A DNA stretch of 64,000 bases from Alphaproteobacteria bacterium (lineage in GTDB: Bacteria; Pseudomonadota; Alphaproteobacteria; Rhodobacterales; Rhodobacteraceae). The notes below the pieces were generated by a model that was given only the letters and a program-made list of their open reading frames with translations, ran no database searches and was not told where the DNA came from. Shown here piece after piece: positions 9,200 to 18,383 of the stretch. A program made the translations under genes and the position numbers. The DNA is taken from the NCBI GenBank assembly GCA_030431825.1, contig JAUIIJ010000002.1, positions 62,001 to 126,000 of the forward strand, written 5' to 3'. Position 1 is the first letter of the stretch, and each line of letters begins with the position of its first letter.

Positions 9200-9886
9200 T
9201 CAGACACCGACGAATCTGCTCGTCACCTCTGGCGTCAGCATCGCGATGCCGCCGGTCCAGACCGTTCTTCCGCGCTCGAGGATCACCGCCCGGTCGGACA
9301 CGTTTGCGATCTCGCGCACCAGTTTGTCGATCAGCAGGATCGACATCCCGTGTTCGGTCTTGAGCCGCAGGATCGCCTGCCAGATCTGGTCGCGGATGAG
9401 CGGCGCAAGACCCTCTGTCGCCTCGTCGAGCACCAGCAGGCGCGGATTGGTCGTCAGGGCGCGGCCGATCGCCAGCATCTGCTGCTCGCCACCCGACAAC
9501 GACGCCGCACGTTGCTGCCGCCGCTCTCCCAGCCTCGGAAACAACTGAAACACCTGATCCACATCCCATGGTCCGGGTCGTGCCGCAGCGACCAGATTTT
9601 CAACAACCGTCAGATCACGAAAACAGCGCCGCCCCTCGGGCACCAGTCCGATCCCCAGGCGCGCGGCCTTGTGGCTGGCCAGACCATGCAGGTCGACGCC
9701 GTCAAACCGCAGCCCGCCACCTGACGCCATCATCCGGCAGATCGCGCGCACGGTTGTCGTCTTGCCCACGCCGTTGCGCCCCATCAACGCGACGACTTCG
9801 CCCTGATCGACCGTCAGATCGACCCCGAACAGGGCCTGCGCGGCACCGTAGGACGCGGTCAGACCGGACACCTCAAGAAGACTCAT
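9200..9886 (-). CDS. livF: Branched-chain amino acid/amide ABC transporter ATPase LivF
   Basis: 228-residue ATPase of a HAAT-family importer. It has Walker A GRNGVGKTT, Q-loop region, the signature LSGGEQQML, Walker B RLLVLDEATEGLAP and H-loop region. The 'EATEGL' sequence after Walker B is typical of LivF. It overlaps livG by 4 bases and closes the livKHMGF operon. It energises uptake of branched-chain amino acids or an amide/urea-type solute at the inner membrane. Confidence 0.93.
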   Translation of the reverse strand: MSLLEVSGLTASYGAAQALFGVDLTVDQGEVVALMGRNGVGKTTTVRAICRMMASGGGLRFDGVDLHGLASHKAARLGIGLVPEGRRCFRDLTVVENLVAAARPGPWDVDQVFQLFPRLGERRQQRAASLSGGEQQMLAIGRALTTNPRLLVLDEATEGLAPLIRDQIWQAILRLKTEHGMSILLIDKLVREIANVSDRAVILERGRTVWTGGIAMLTPEVTSRFVGV

Positions 9887-10632
9887 GAGCCGGTCCCCAG
9901 ATAGGCGTGGCGCACATCCGGATTGGACCGGATATCCTCGACAGGTCCCGACGCGATGACCCGGCCATAGACCAGCACACTGATCCGATCGGCCAATGCA
10001 AACACCGCATCCATGTCATGCTCGACCAGCAGGATCGGCGCTTCTTCACGCAAGCCGTCGAGAAAGCCGGTCAGCGCTTTCGAACCTTCGGCACCGAGGC
10101 CCGCCATGGGTTCATCCATGACGAAGGCCCTTGGTTCGAGTGTCAGTGCAACGGCGACTTCGAGTTGCCGGCGCTGCCCGTGGCTGAGGTCTGAAACGCG
10201 GGTGCCACGCTGCGGCAGCAACCCGACGCGATCCAGCGCGGCCTCGGCACGCGCGCGCAAATCCGGATCGGCCAGCACCGGACGCCAGAACCGCCAGGGC
10301 CGCCCACCGGCACCAAGCGCGCCCAGCATTGCGTTCTGAAGCACCGTGTCTTCCATCACCAGGGCGCTGATCTGAAAGGTCCGCGCCAGCCCCAGACGCG
10401 CCCGCGCGGCGGTATCGAGCCGGGTCACGTCCTGACCCGCGATACGAACCGCACCGCTATCGGGCCTCAGTTCACCACAGATCTGGTTGATCAGGGTCGA
10501 CTTGCCTGCGCCGTTCGGCCCGATGATCGCATGAATCTCGCCTGCGCGCAGGTCGAGCGAAACATCGTCACTCGCGACCATCGCGCCAAAGCGCCGGGTG
10601 AGGCCGATGGTTTGCAGCACCGGCTCAGTCAT
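9883..10632 (-). CDS. livG: Branched-chain amino acid/amide ABC transporter ATPase LivG
   Basis: 249-residue ATPase. It has Walker A GPNGAGKSTL, LGLARTFQI (the R-x-FQ Q-loop of LivG), signature LSHGQRRQLEVA and Walker B PRAFVMDEPMAGLGAEG, with LLVEHDMDAVF. ATG 10632 is chosen, since the additional upstream codons to 10680 lie inside livM and match nothing. Its start overlaps the livM stop by 8 bases. It partners LivF at the inner membrane. Confidence 0.93.
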   Translation of the reverse strand: MTEPVLQTIGLTRRFGAMVASDDVSLDLRAGEIHAIIGPNGAGKSTLINQICGELRPDSGAVRIAGQDVTRLDTAARARLGLARTFQISALVMEDTVLQNAMLGALGAGGRPWRFWRPVLADPDLRARAEAALDRVGLLPQRGTRVSDLSHGQRRQLEVAVALTLEPRAFVMDEPMAGLGAEGSKALTGFLDGLREEAPILLVEHDMDAVFALADRISVLVYGRVIASGPVEDIRSNPDVRHAYLGTGS

Positions 10633-11608
10633 GCGCCACCGCCCGACCGGAGACCATGCCGATGAGCCCGCCGCGCGCAAAGAGCACGATCAGCAAAAGG
10701 ATGACGCCAAGCCAGACGTGCCAGAAATCCGTCAATCCCCCGAGCAGGTGCTCAAGCATGACGAACACGACGGCGCCGACAACCGGCCCGCAAAGCCGCG
10801 CGACACCGCCGAGGATGATCAGCACGATCAATTCCCCCGACATCTGCCAACTGAACATGGTCGGACTGACGAAACGGTACAAATCCGCGAACAGCGCCCC
10901 CGCCAGACCGGTGATCGCCCCCGACAGTACGAAGGCGACCAGTTTGAGCCGCGTCGGGTCCAGCCCCACGGTCAGCACCCGGACCGGAGCTTGCCGCGCC
11001 GCGTTCAGCGCGAGGCCGAAGGGCGACCGGGCAAGCCGCGCATGCAGGTAGAGAACCAGGCACAGGATGACATAGCAGATCCCGAAGAACTGGATCGGAA
11101 CCAGCGTGTTCAGCCCCGGAAACCCGTTGCGGACATAGATCGACAGCCCGTCCTCGCCGCCATAGGCGCTCCAGGAAATCGCGAAATAGTAAAACATCTG
11201 CCCGAAGGCGAGTGTGATCATGATGAAATAGACACCGCTCGTCCGCAGGCTGAGCAGGCCGATCACCAGCGCGGCAAGCCCCGAGACGCAGATGGCTGCC
11301 AGCCAGATCAGCGGCATGGATTTCGTACCGGCAATACTGAACGGACCCAGTTCAAGCGGCGTGTAGGTCTGGGCGTGATAGGCCAGCACACCCATGACAT
11401 AACCGCCAAGGCCAAAGAACGCCGCATGTCCAAGGCTGACCAATCCGCCGATGCCAAGCGCGATGTTCAACCCCGCCGCCGCGAGCGCCAGGATCACCGC
11501 GCGCGTGGCAAGGGTGATGGTAAAGGGCTGATCCGCCAGCATCGCCCAGAGCGCAACCGCCAGCAGCCCCGCCAGCAAACCGATGTTGAGATGGCGTTCC
11601 CTGATCAT
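10625..11608 (-). CDS. livM: Branched-chain amino acid/amide ABC transporter permease LivM
   Basis: 327-residue integral membrane protein with about nine hydrophobic segments. Family motifs are LNIALGIGGLVSLGHAAFFGLGGYV, IGLLSLRTSGVYFIMITLAFGQM and the EAA-like LVAFVLSGAITGLAGALFADLYRFVSPTMF. ATG 11608 overlaps the livH stop (ATGA). It forms the translocation channel with LivH. Confidence 0.93.
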   Translation of the reverse strand: MIRERHLNIGLLAGLLAVALWAMLADQPFTITLATRAVILALAAAGLNIALGIGGLVSLGHAAFFGLGGYVMGVLAYHAQTYTPLELGPFSIAGTKSMPLIWLAAICVSGLAALVIGLLSLRTSGVYFIMITLAFGQMFYYFAISWSAYGGEDGLSIYVRNGFPGLNTLVPIQFFGICYVILCLVLYLHARLARSPFGLALNAARQAPVRVLTVGLDPTRLKLVAFVLSGAITGLAGALFADLYRFVSPTMFSWQMSGELIVLIILGGVARLCGPVVGAVVFVMLEHLLGGLTDFWHVWLGVILLLIVLFARGGLIGMVSGRAVAHD

Positions 11609-12525
11609 GCCGGCGCCCCGAACAGGCCGGTTGGCCGCCAGATCAGCACCAGGCTCATCAGTATGTAGATCGACATCGACGCCAGCGACGCCCCGGCCGA
11701 TTGCGCCGTGGCCGGATCGGTGAACAGCTTGAAAAGTTCCGGCAGGAATATGCCCCCGAGCGTATCCGTCAAACCGACAAGCAACGCGCCCAGAAACGCC
11801 CCCTTGAGCGAGCCGATGCCGCCGATGACGATGACGACAAAGGCAAGGATCAGCACAGGTTCGCCCATGCCCACCTGCACCGACTGGATCGCGCCGACTA
11901 GGGCCCCCGCCAGCCCGGCAAGGGCCGCGCCGAGCGCAAAGACCAGTGTGTAGAGCCGGGAAATATCGACCCCCAGAGCGGCGATCATCTCGCGATCGTT
12001 TTCTCCCGCGCGGATTCGGATACCCATGCGCGTGCGTTCGATCAGGAACCACAACAGCGCGCCCACGGCCAGACCTGCGACGATCAGGGCCAGCCGGTAT
12101 TTGGGATAGGCGATGCCGCCCGGCAAGGTCACCGGCCCGGCGAGGTAGGGGGGGATTTCAAGGAACAGGGGAAAGGAACCGAAGACCCAGCGCGTACCCT
12201 CGGAGAAAATCAGGATCAGGGCAAACGTCGCCAGCACCTGATCAAGGTGGTCTGACGCATACAATCGCCGGATCACGGTGATCTCGATGATCGCGCCCGC
12301 AGCCGCCGCAGCGGCCAGCGCCCCGACCAGCGCCAGAGCGAAAGATCCGGTAAATCCCGCCACCGCTGCCGCGGCAAAGGCTCCGATCATGTAAAGCGAG
12401 CCATGCGCGAGGTTTATCAGCCCCATTACACCAAAGATCAGGGTCAGCCCCGCCGCCATCAGGAACAGCATGACGCCGGATTGCAGGCCGTTCAGGACCT
12501 GCTCGATAATCAGGATCAGAGACAC
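11605..12525 (-). CDS. livH: Branched-chain amino acid/amide ABC transporter permease LivH
   Basis: 306-residue inner-membrane permease. It starts with GTG (12525) after GGAGGGCCGT. Motifs include LNGLQSGVMLFLMAAGLTLIFGVMGLINLAHGSLYMIGAF at the N terminus and GALAGLAGALVGAIQSVQVGMGEPVLILAFVVIVIGGIGSLKGAF near the C terminus, both diagnostic for LivH. It follows the binding-protein gene after 54 bases that show no strong terminator. Confidence 0.93.
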   Translation of the reverse strand: MSLILIIEQVLNGLQSGVMLFLMAAGLTLIFGVMGLINLAHGSLYMIGAFAAAAVAGFTGSFALALVGALAAAAAAGAIIEITVIRRLYASDHLDQVLATFALILIFSEGTRWVFGSFPLFLEIPPYLAGPVTLPGGIAYPKYRLALIVAGLAVGALLWFLIERTRMGIRIRAGENDREMIAALGVDISRLYTLVFALGAALAGLAGALVGAIQSVQVGMGEPVLILAFVVIVIGGIGSLKGAFLGALLVGLTDTLGGIFLPELFKLFTDPATAQSAGASLASMSIYILMSLVLIWRPTGLFGAPA

Positions 12526-12579
12526 ACGGCCCTCCGCCGGTATGGACCCGGACCATGTCGGTCCGGGCGACGGCCTTGC

Positions 12580-13710
12580 CTACATCTTGCACTCGGATGC
12601 ATAGGCATCGGCGTGATCTTCGAGCGCGGTGCCGATGATCCTGTTGGTATAGACGTCACCTTCCCTGATCACTTCACGGGCATAGATGGTCTGGATCGGG
12701 TGATGGTTCGGCCCGAACCGGAACGCGCCGCGCGTGCTGTCGAAATCGGCGGCCTCCAACGCAGCCTGGAACGCGGCCTTGTCCGAGGGGGCGGCCTTGT
12801 CGAGGGCAGAGAACAAGAGGTTCGCGGTGTCAAAACCCTGGCTGGCATAGAGCGACGGCAACCGCCCGTACTCGGCTTCAAAGCTCTCGACGAACGCCGC
12901 GTTTGTCGGGTTGTCGATATCCTTGGACCATTGCGAGGTATTCACCACGCCCACCGCCGCTTCACCCACCGCTTGCAGAATGCCCTGATCAAAGCTGAAG
13001 GCCGGTCCGACCACCGGCAAACCGACCCCTGAATCCGCATATTGCTTGAGGAATGAAATTCCCATGCCGCCGGGGAGGAAAAAGAACACGCTGTCCGCAC
13101 CCGAAGCACGGATTTGCGCGATCTCCGCTGCATAGTCGGTTTGCCCGAGTTCAGTGTACAATTCACCCGCGAGGTCGCCGCCGAAGGTCCGCTTATATCC
13201 GGTCAGGGCGTCCTTGCCCGCAGGATAGTTCGGCGCGAGGATGAAACTGCTCTTGTAACCTGCCTCGTTGGCGTAGGCGCCCGCCGCCTCGTGCAGGTTG
13301 TCGTTCTGCCAGGCGACGTTGAAATACAGCGGGCTGCATCCCGCGCCGGCCAGTTGGGATGGCCCCGCATTCGGCGAGAGATAGAACACGCCCTGCGCCG
13401 TGGCCGAAGGCACCACCGCCATCGCAAGGTTGGACCAGATGATGCCGGTCATCACGTCCACCCGCTCGGACTGGATCATCTTGTCCGAGAGCTGGACCGC
13501 CACATCGGGCTTGCGCTGGTCGTCCTCGATGATGAGTTCCACATCGTCACGGCCCGATTGCTTGAGCGCCAGCAGGAAGCCGTCGCGCACATCAATGCCA
13601 AGCCCGGCCCCGCCGCCCGACAGCGTGGTGATCATCCCGACCTTGACCTCGGCCATTGCCGTCGTTGCACCAAGTGCCATCGCAGCGGTCGCAAGCAACA
13701 GTTTCTTCAT
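12580..13710 (-). CDS. Periplasmic binding protein of the Liv/amide ABC transporter
   Basis: 376-residue exported solute-binding protein (peripla_BP_6 type). The signal peptide MKKLLLATAAMALGATTAMA is cleaved before EVKVGMITTLSG. The typical motifs GIDVRDGFLLAL, DDQRKPDVAVQLSDKMI, VFYLSPNAGPSQLAG and FFLPGGMGISFLKQY are visible. ATG 13710 has GGGAGTGGAACGGG upstream. It is first in livKHMGF. The sequence fits the ABC transporter substrate-binding group seen with aromatic or amide solutes as much as true leucine binders, so I leave out the symbol livK. Confidence 0.92.
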   Translation of the reverse strand: MKKLLLATAAMALGATTAMAEVKVGMITTLSGGGAGLGIDVRDGFLLALKQSGRDDVELIIEDDQRKPDVAVQLSDKMIQSERVDVMTGIIWSNLAMAVVPSATAQGVFYLSPNAGPSQLAGAGCSPLYFNVAWQNDNLHEAAGAYANEAGYKSSFILAPNYPAGKDALTGYKRTFGGDLAGELYTELGQTDYAAEIAQIRASGADSVFFFLPGGMGISFLKQYADSGVGLPVVGPAFSFDQGILQAVGEAAVGVVNTSQWSKDIDNPTNAAFVESFEAEYGRLPSLYASQGFDTANLLFSALDKAAPSDKAAFQAALEAADFDSTRGAFRFGPNHHPIQTIYAREVIREGDVYTNRIIGTALEDHADAYASECKM

Positions 13711-13906
13711 CCCGTTCCACTCCCTGATTGTTTTGTTTGTGGCACAACACATCCTTCAAACCGGCAGGAGCGTCAATTCCCTCTGGCTTCGTTGCGCCCA
13801 CCGGAGGGGATCGTTGAATCAGGGATTGGCGTTGGATGACCCGCACAGGCACGGCATCGCCACCCTGTCGCGAGACCTGCCGGACCTGCCTTTGCGCCGG
13901 AAAAGT
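13711..13906. promoter_or_regulatory. liv operon promoter region
   Basis: 196 bases between phoH and the binding-protein gene, both on the minus strand. Nearest the gene is an AT-rich piece (about 13727-13760). TCCCTGATT (13721-13729) and AATCAGGGA (13817-13825) form a 9-bp inverted repeat spaced by 87 bases, which could be a looping operator or chance. No clear terminator for phoH is visible. Confidence 0.4.
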
Positions 13907-14914
13907 TCAGGCATCCGCCTCATAAGCTTCGATGATCGCAGCCACCAGGGGATGACGGACGACATCCTTGGAGGTGAAGTAATTGAAGCTGATCTTGGGG
14001 ATCGACTTGAGCAGCCGCTCCGCATCCGCAAGGCCCGAGGGCACACCGCGCGGCAGATCCACCTGGCTGCGATCCCCGGTGATAACCATGCGGCTGCCCT
14101 CGCCCAACCGGGTCAGGAACATCTTCATCTGCATTGCGGTCGCGTTCTGCGCCTCGTCCAGCACCACGAAGGCGTTGGACAGCGTGCGGCCCCGCATGAA
14201 CGCGAGCGGCGCGATCTCGATACGCTTGTCCTCGATCAGCTTGGCCAGTTGCTTGCCCGGAAGAAAATCGTTCAGCGCATCATAAAGCGGCTGCATGTAG
14301 GGATCGACCTTGTCCTTCATGTCACCGGGCAGATAGCCCAGCTTCTCGCCCGCCTCGACTGCCGGGCGGGACAGGATGATCCGATCGACCTGGCCACCGA
14401 TGAACATCGAGACCCCCACCGCAACCGCGAGATAGGTCTTGCCGGTGCCCGCCGGGCCGATTCCGAACGCCAGTTCATTCTCGAACAGCGACAGCACATA
14501 ATCTTTCTGCGCCGCCGTGCGCGGTTCGACCAGTTTTTTACGGGTCTTGATTTCGACCTTGCCGCCCCGAAACATCTCGAGCTGGTCCCCGTCGCGGACC
14601 CCGGTTCCTTCATCGGAGCCGCCCATGCGCAGTTCGCGGTCAATATCGCCTGTATCCACATCGCGCCCGTTTTCGAGCCGATCGTAAAGGGATTTCAAGA
14701 CGTCCGAAGCCTGCTGCTGGCTGTCCGCGTCGCCGAGAATCAGGAGCTGGTTGCCGCGCCGGACGATCTGCACACCGGTCTTGGCTTCGATATCGACAAG
14801 ATTGCGGTCATGCTCTCCGCAGAGATCGATCAAGAGACGATTGTCCGGAAATTCGATCACCACCTCGGGAGGTGTCGCATCGGTTGATGGCGGGGTCAGG
14901 GCACTCGTGACCAA
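13907..14914 (-). CDS. phoH: PhoH-family ATPase
   Basis: 335-residue PhoH-like protein (PhoL type), a cytosolic ATPase linked to RNA metabolism and ribosome maturation. An N-terminal KH-like region (about 15-85) precedes the ATPase with GPAGTGKT (153-160), [21 protein letters not shown], Walker [12 protein letters not shown] and [13 protein letters not shown]. Translation appears to start at TTG 14914, with GAGGAG seven bases upstream; no in-frame ATG fits. It follows miaB by 143 bases on the same strand. In most alphaproteobacteria ybeY comes next, but here it is absent. Confidence 0.94.
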   Translation of the reverse strand: MVTSALTPPSTDATPPEVVIEFPDNRLLIDLCGEHDRNLVDIEAKTGVQIVRRGNQLLILGDADSQQQASDVLKSLYDRLENGRDVDTGDIDRELRMGGSDEGTGVRDGDQLEMFRGGKVEIKTRKKLVEPRTAAQKDYVLSLFENELAFGIGPAGTGKTYLAVAVGVSMFIGGQVDRIILSRPAVEAGEKLGYLPGDMKDKVDPYMQPLYDALNDFLPGKQLAKLIEDKRIEIAPLAFMRGRTLSNAFVVLDEAQNATAMQMKMFLTRLGEGSRMVITGDRSQVDLPRGVPSGLADAERLLKSIPKISFNYFTSKDVVRHPLVAAIIEAYEADA

Positions 14915-15057
14915 TCAGCTCTCCTCGTTTGCCACGTTGGCAATTTGCCCTGAACGTGCCAAGTTCCGTGCCCCCATGCAAGCGATAGCGGGCGATTTTC
15001 ATGTAATTGTAACATCGGGGCGAAGAAACGCGGGCGCAGGCGCCGCTCGCCTGCCGA

Positions 15058-16377
15058 TCAGACCAGTTCACCGCTCAGCGAATTGCTGCCGGACGCGATG
15101 ACCCGCACCTTGCGAATATCGCCAACCTCGATTCCGGCATCCTCGACATGCACCGCGTGCAGATACTCGGACTTGCCGCCCATCTGCCCCTTTTGCCGGC
15201 CCGGTTTCTCAAAGAGCACGCTGACCTCCTTGCCAACCATGCTGTCCTGCGCCGCGCGCTGTTGGCGCGTGATCAGCGTCTGGAGCCGTTGCAGGCGTTC
15301 GGACTTTACGTCTTCGTCAACCTGCGCGCGCTCGGCCGCCGGTGTTCCCGGACGCGTCGAGTACTTGAACGAATAGGCATAGCCGTAATTCACCTCTTCA
15401 ATCAGGTCCATCGTCGCCTGAAAGTCCGCCTCGGTCTCTTCGGGGAAGCCTACGATGAAATCGCCCGACATCAGAATATCGGGACGCGCGGCGCGAATGC
15501 GCTCGATCAGGCGCAGATAGCTCTCGGCGGTGTGACTGCGATTCATGCGTTTGAGTATCCTGTCGCTGCCCGATTGCACCGGCAGGTGCAAGTAGGGCAT
15601 CAGCTTGGAACACGCGCCATGCGCCGCGATCAGATCATCGCCCATGTCGTTCGGATGGCTGGTGGTAAAGCGGATACGCTCCAGCCCGTCGATCTTGTCC
15701 AGCGCCCAGATGAGTTGCGCCAGCGTCATGTCCCCGTCGGCCCCCGCCCCGTGATAGGCATTGACGTTCTGGCCCAGCAGGGTGATTTCGCGTACGCCGC
15801 GCTCTACCAGATCACGCGCCTCGGCCAGAATGCGATCCGCCGGCCGGCTGACCTCGGCACCACGGGTATACGGCACCACGCAGAAGGCGCAGAACTTGTC
15901 GCAGCCTTCCTGCACGGTAAGAAATGCGGTCGGGCCGCGGCTGGCCTTGGGCCGTGTCTTCAGTTTCTCGAACTTGTCCTCTTCGGGGAAATCCGTGTCG
16001 AGCGCCTTTTCACCGGCACGGGTCTTTGCCTCCATCTCGGGCAACCGGTGATAGCTCTGCGGCCCCACCACCAGATCGACCAGAGGCTGGCGGCGCATGA
16101 TCTCTTCGCCTTCGGCCTGTGCGACGCAGCCCGCCACGCCGATCTTGAGATCGGGCTTTTCCGCTTTCAGCCCCTTGAACCGGCCCAGTTCCGAATAGAC
16201 CTTTTCTGCCGCCTTTTCCCGGATGTGACAGGTGTTGAGCAGGATCATGTCCGCATCGTCCGCCGATTTCGTCTCGACATAGCCCTGCCCGCCCAGGGCC
16301 TCGGCCATGCGCTCGCTGTCATAGACATTCATCTGGCAGCCATAGGTCTTGATGAACAGTTTCTTGGGGGCCGTCAT
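15058..16377 (-). CDS. miaB: tRNA-2-methylthio-N6-dimethylallyladenosine synthase
   Basis: Radical-SAM methylthiotransferase (439 aa) that modifies A37 of tRNAs reading U-starting codons. The N-terminal cluster cysteines are Cys14, Cys50 and Cys84, and the radical-SAM motif CDKFCAFC has Cys159, Cys163 and Cys166. A C-terminal TRAM domain follows (about 375-439). ATG 16377 is chosen over ATG 16383 because AGG sits at a workable distance only from the former. It is first of miaB-phoH and divergent from the glycosyltransferase-like gene at 16501. Confidence 0.96.
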   Translation of the reverse strand: MTAPKKLFIKTYGCQMNVYDSERMAEALGGQGYVETKSADDADMILLNTCHIREKAAEKVYSELGRFKGLKAEKPDLKIGVAGCVAQAEGEEIMRRQPLVDLVVGPQSYHRLPEMEAKTRAGEKALDTDFPEEDKFEKLKTRPKASRGPTAFLTVQEGCDKFCAFCVVPYTRGAEVSRPADRILAEARDLVERGVREITLLGQNVNAYHGAGADGDMTLAQLIWALDKIDGLERIRFTTSHPNDMGDDLIAAHGACSKLMPYLHLPVQSGSDRILKRMNRSHTAESYLRLIERIRAARPDILMSGDFIVGFPEETEADFQATMDLIEEVNYGYAYSFKYSTRPGTPAAERAQVDEDVKSERLQRLQTLITRQQRAAQDSMVGKEVSVLFEKPGRQKGQMGGKSEYLHAVHVEDAGIEVGDIRKVRVIASGSNSLSGELV

Positions 16378-16500
16378 GCACATCGCCTTTCGGGTTCGAT
16401 CAGCGGCCTGCATTAGACCGTTTGCCGCCGCCTTGCAATGCACCCGGAATTAACCGACTTTGCCGCAATCTTCCAGCCGCTCCACCAGGGACCCGCGAAC

Positions 16501-17370
16501 ATGTCATACTCTTCTCTGGATGCGTTCATCTCCGGCCACCGCGATGTCCTGGGCGACGGGCCGGTCGCCCTGATCTTTGCCGAGGACGATACCGAACTTG
16601 TCAGCACCCTCAACCATCATCTCAACCAGGGCTTTCGATCGGTCATCGCACTGATGCCGGACAGTTTCGAATTGCCAACCGACCTGGACGGCAGGGTGCG
16701 ACGGGTCAGTCTTGACTGCAACGCGCCGGACATCGTGTTCGACGCCATCAACAGGATGATCGCCGCCGCCGAACCGGGCACATGGTTCTATTATTGTTAC
16801 AACGCCGAATACCTGTTCTACCCGTTCTGCGAAACCCGCAGCGTTGGTGAGCTTCTCGCCTTTCATGCCGACGAGCGGCGGGACGCCATGCTGACCTATG
16901 TGGTAGATCTCTACGCCGAGGATCTCAGCCGGAATCCGGACGCGGTATCACTCGAACAGGTCAGCTTCGACCGGCTTGGGTATTATGCGATGGCGCGCTA
17001 TGATCCGGCGACGGGCGGGACGCTGGACCGGCAGATGGATTTCTATGGCGGGTTGCGCTGGCGTTTCGAGGAACACGTAGGCTGGGACAGCCGCAGGATT
17101 GACCGGATCGCGCTGTTTCGCACGAAAAAAGGGTTGAAACTGCAATCCAATCACACGTTCAACGACCCCGAGTACAACACCGTTTCCTGCCCCTGGCACC
17201 ACAACCTGACAGCGGCGGTCTGTTCGTTCCGCGCCGCCAAGGCGCTGAAGCGCAACCCCGGTTCGGCCTTTGCCATCGACGGTTTCAAATGGAGCAAGTC
17301 AACGCGGTTCGAATGGCATTCGCGTCAATTGCTGGATCTGGGGCTGATGGAGCCCGGCCAGTGGTTCTAG
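16501..17370 (+). CDS. Glycosyltransferase-2-like protein of unknown acceptor
   Basis: 289-residue soluble protein. The N-terminal part, VALIFAEDDTELVSTLNHHLNQGFRSVIALMP, resembles the GT-A start of the Glyco_tranf_2_4 group. The middle YYCYNAEYLFYPFCETRSVGELLAF stands where those enzymes carry their DxDEF motif, but the acidic DxD is replaced by YNAEYL. C-terminal histidines (CPWHHN, FEWHS) are notable. ATG 16501 follows AGGGACCCGCGAAC; an upstream ATG at 16438 lacks a site. It is a single gene, divergent from miaB and convergent with the K+ channel. It may be a degenerate or unusual glycosyltransferase. Confidence 0.55.
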   Translation: MSYSSLDAFISGHRDVLGDGPVALIFAEDDTELVSTLNHHLNQGFRSVIALMPDSFELPTDLDGRVRRVSLDCNAPDIVFDAINRMIAAAEPGTWFYYCYNAEYLFYPFCETRSVGELLAFHADERRDAMLTYVVDLYAEDLSRNPDAVSLEQVSFDRLGYYAMARYDPATGGTLDRQMDFYGGLRWRFEEHVGWDSRRIDRIALFRTKKGLKLQSNHTFNDPEYNTVSCPWHHNLTAAVCSFRAAKALKRNPGSAFAIDGFKWSKSTRFEWHSRQLLDLGLMEPGQWF

Positions 17371-17407
17371 AACCTTGATTTCAGGCGGTGCCTGATAATT
17401 CAGGGGT

Positions 17408-17422
17408 GTCGCGACTCGCGAC
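17408..17422. terminator. Palindrome between convergent genes
   Basis: GTCGCGA-C-TCGCGAC is a 7-bp perfect inverted repeat around one base. It sits between the stop codons of two converging genes (17370 and 17424). No T-run follows on either strand, so a terminator role is only likely from position. Confidence 0.35.
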
Positions 17423-17423
17423 C

Positions 17424-18224
17424 TCAGGTCATCCCCGTCGTTTCGATTTTCAGCGTTTCGCCGCAATGTTTGCAGTGAACCGCATCCGGCTCGTGTTTGA
17501 GCAAACCGCAGGTCGGGCACTTGTAGCTGACCTTGGACGGCTGAATCAGCGCCTGTGCCAGACGCACGAACAGCGCCACACCGACCACCATGATGAACAC
17601 CGCCAGAAGCTTCTGGCCGACCGTGACCGGAAGAATGTCCCCATAGCCCGTGGTCGTGAGCGTCGTCACCGTGAAATAAAGCGCATCGACATAGCCTTCG
17701 AACCCGGCATCCTCACCGCCGAACAGCGCATAGACCAGCGACGCGGTGAAAAAGACAAAGACCAGCAGGTTGATCAATGCGATGACCGAGTCCTCGTTGC
17801 GCCGAAAGAACGGGCTGACCCGCCGCAGATCATGCAGCAGGTGATAGGACTGGATGAACCGCAGCGCGCGCAGGATTCGCAGAAAGGCCAGATCTTCGTG
17901 CAGGAACGGGCCCAGCAGAAGGCTGGCGATGACAATGACATCCGCGATCGCATAGACCTTGCGCAGCATCTTGCGTCTGTCCGGTGCGATCCAGAGACGC
18001 GCGGCAAAATCCATGAGGATGACGACCCCGATCAGCGCACTGAACAGCTCCAGCTTCGGGGACAACGGCATCGGCGCGGTGACGAGGAAAAACAGGATCG
18101 TTACCGCGTCAAAGGCGATCAGGGCATAACGAAAGATCTCGGCGCGACGCGATCTGCCGGTATAGAGTTCCTTCACGGTCTGCTTCAGCCTGTCCACGCG
18201 CGCGAAATCCTCCCTGCCCGGCAC
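17424..18224 (-). CDS. Voltage-sensor-type potassium channel with C-terminal zinc ribbon
   Basis: 266-residue ion channel subunit in the inner membrane. Six hydrophobic segments are visible. The fourth (LAFLRILRALRFIQSYHLLHDLRR, 112-135) has Arg spaced every three or four residues like a voltage sensor. The selectivity filter is TTGYGD (191-196). After S6 the protein ends in CPTCG...CKHCG (Cys236, 239, 251, 254), a four-cysteine zinc ribbon. The listed start is GTG 18224; a GTG at 18197 with AGGGAGG upstream is an alternative. Monocistronic. The filter shows a K+ channel; the gating signal is unknown. Confidence 0.88.
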   Translation of the reverse strand: MPGREDFARVDRLKQTVKELYTGRSRRAEIFRYALIAFDAVTILFFLVTAPMPLSPKLELFSALIGVVILMDFAARLWIAPDRRKMLRKVYAIADVIVIASLLLGPFLHEDLAFLRILRALRFIQSYHLLHDLRRVSPFFRRNEDSVIALINLLVFVFFTASLVYALFGGEDAGFEGYVDALYFTVTTLTTTGYGDILPVTVGQKLLAVFIMVVGVALFVRLAQALIQPSKVSYKCPTCGLLKHEPDAVHCKHCGETLKIETTGMT

Positions 18225-18383
18225 CTGATCCGAACGGATTATCCCGCACCGTCCGCCCGTGTCCAGATCACCGGGAACCAGTCCCTGTGCAATTTCTGCC
18301 CCGGTGTCCTGCCATTCCCGGGAAAGGGCGGCGATGTCTGCCCGGGACGTTGAACATGGTGCGCGTGGACAGGCTGCCCGAGA

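Noticed and set aside
13400-14887. 495-codon plus-strand frame
   Set aside because: Antisense to phoH and the binding protein gene.
15148-16416. 422-codon plus-strand frame
   Set aside because: Antisense to miaB, which has all expected cysteines.
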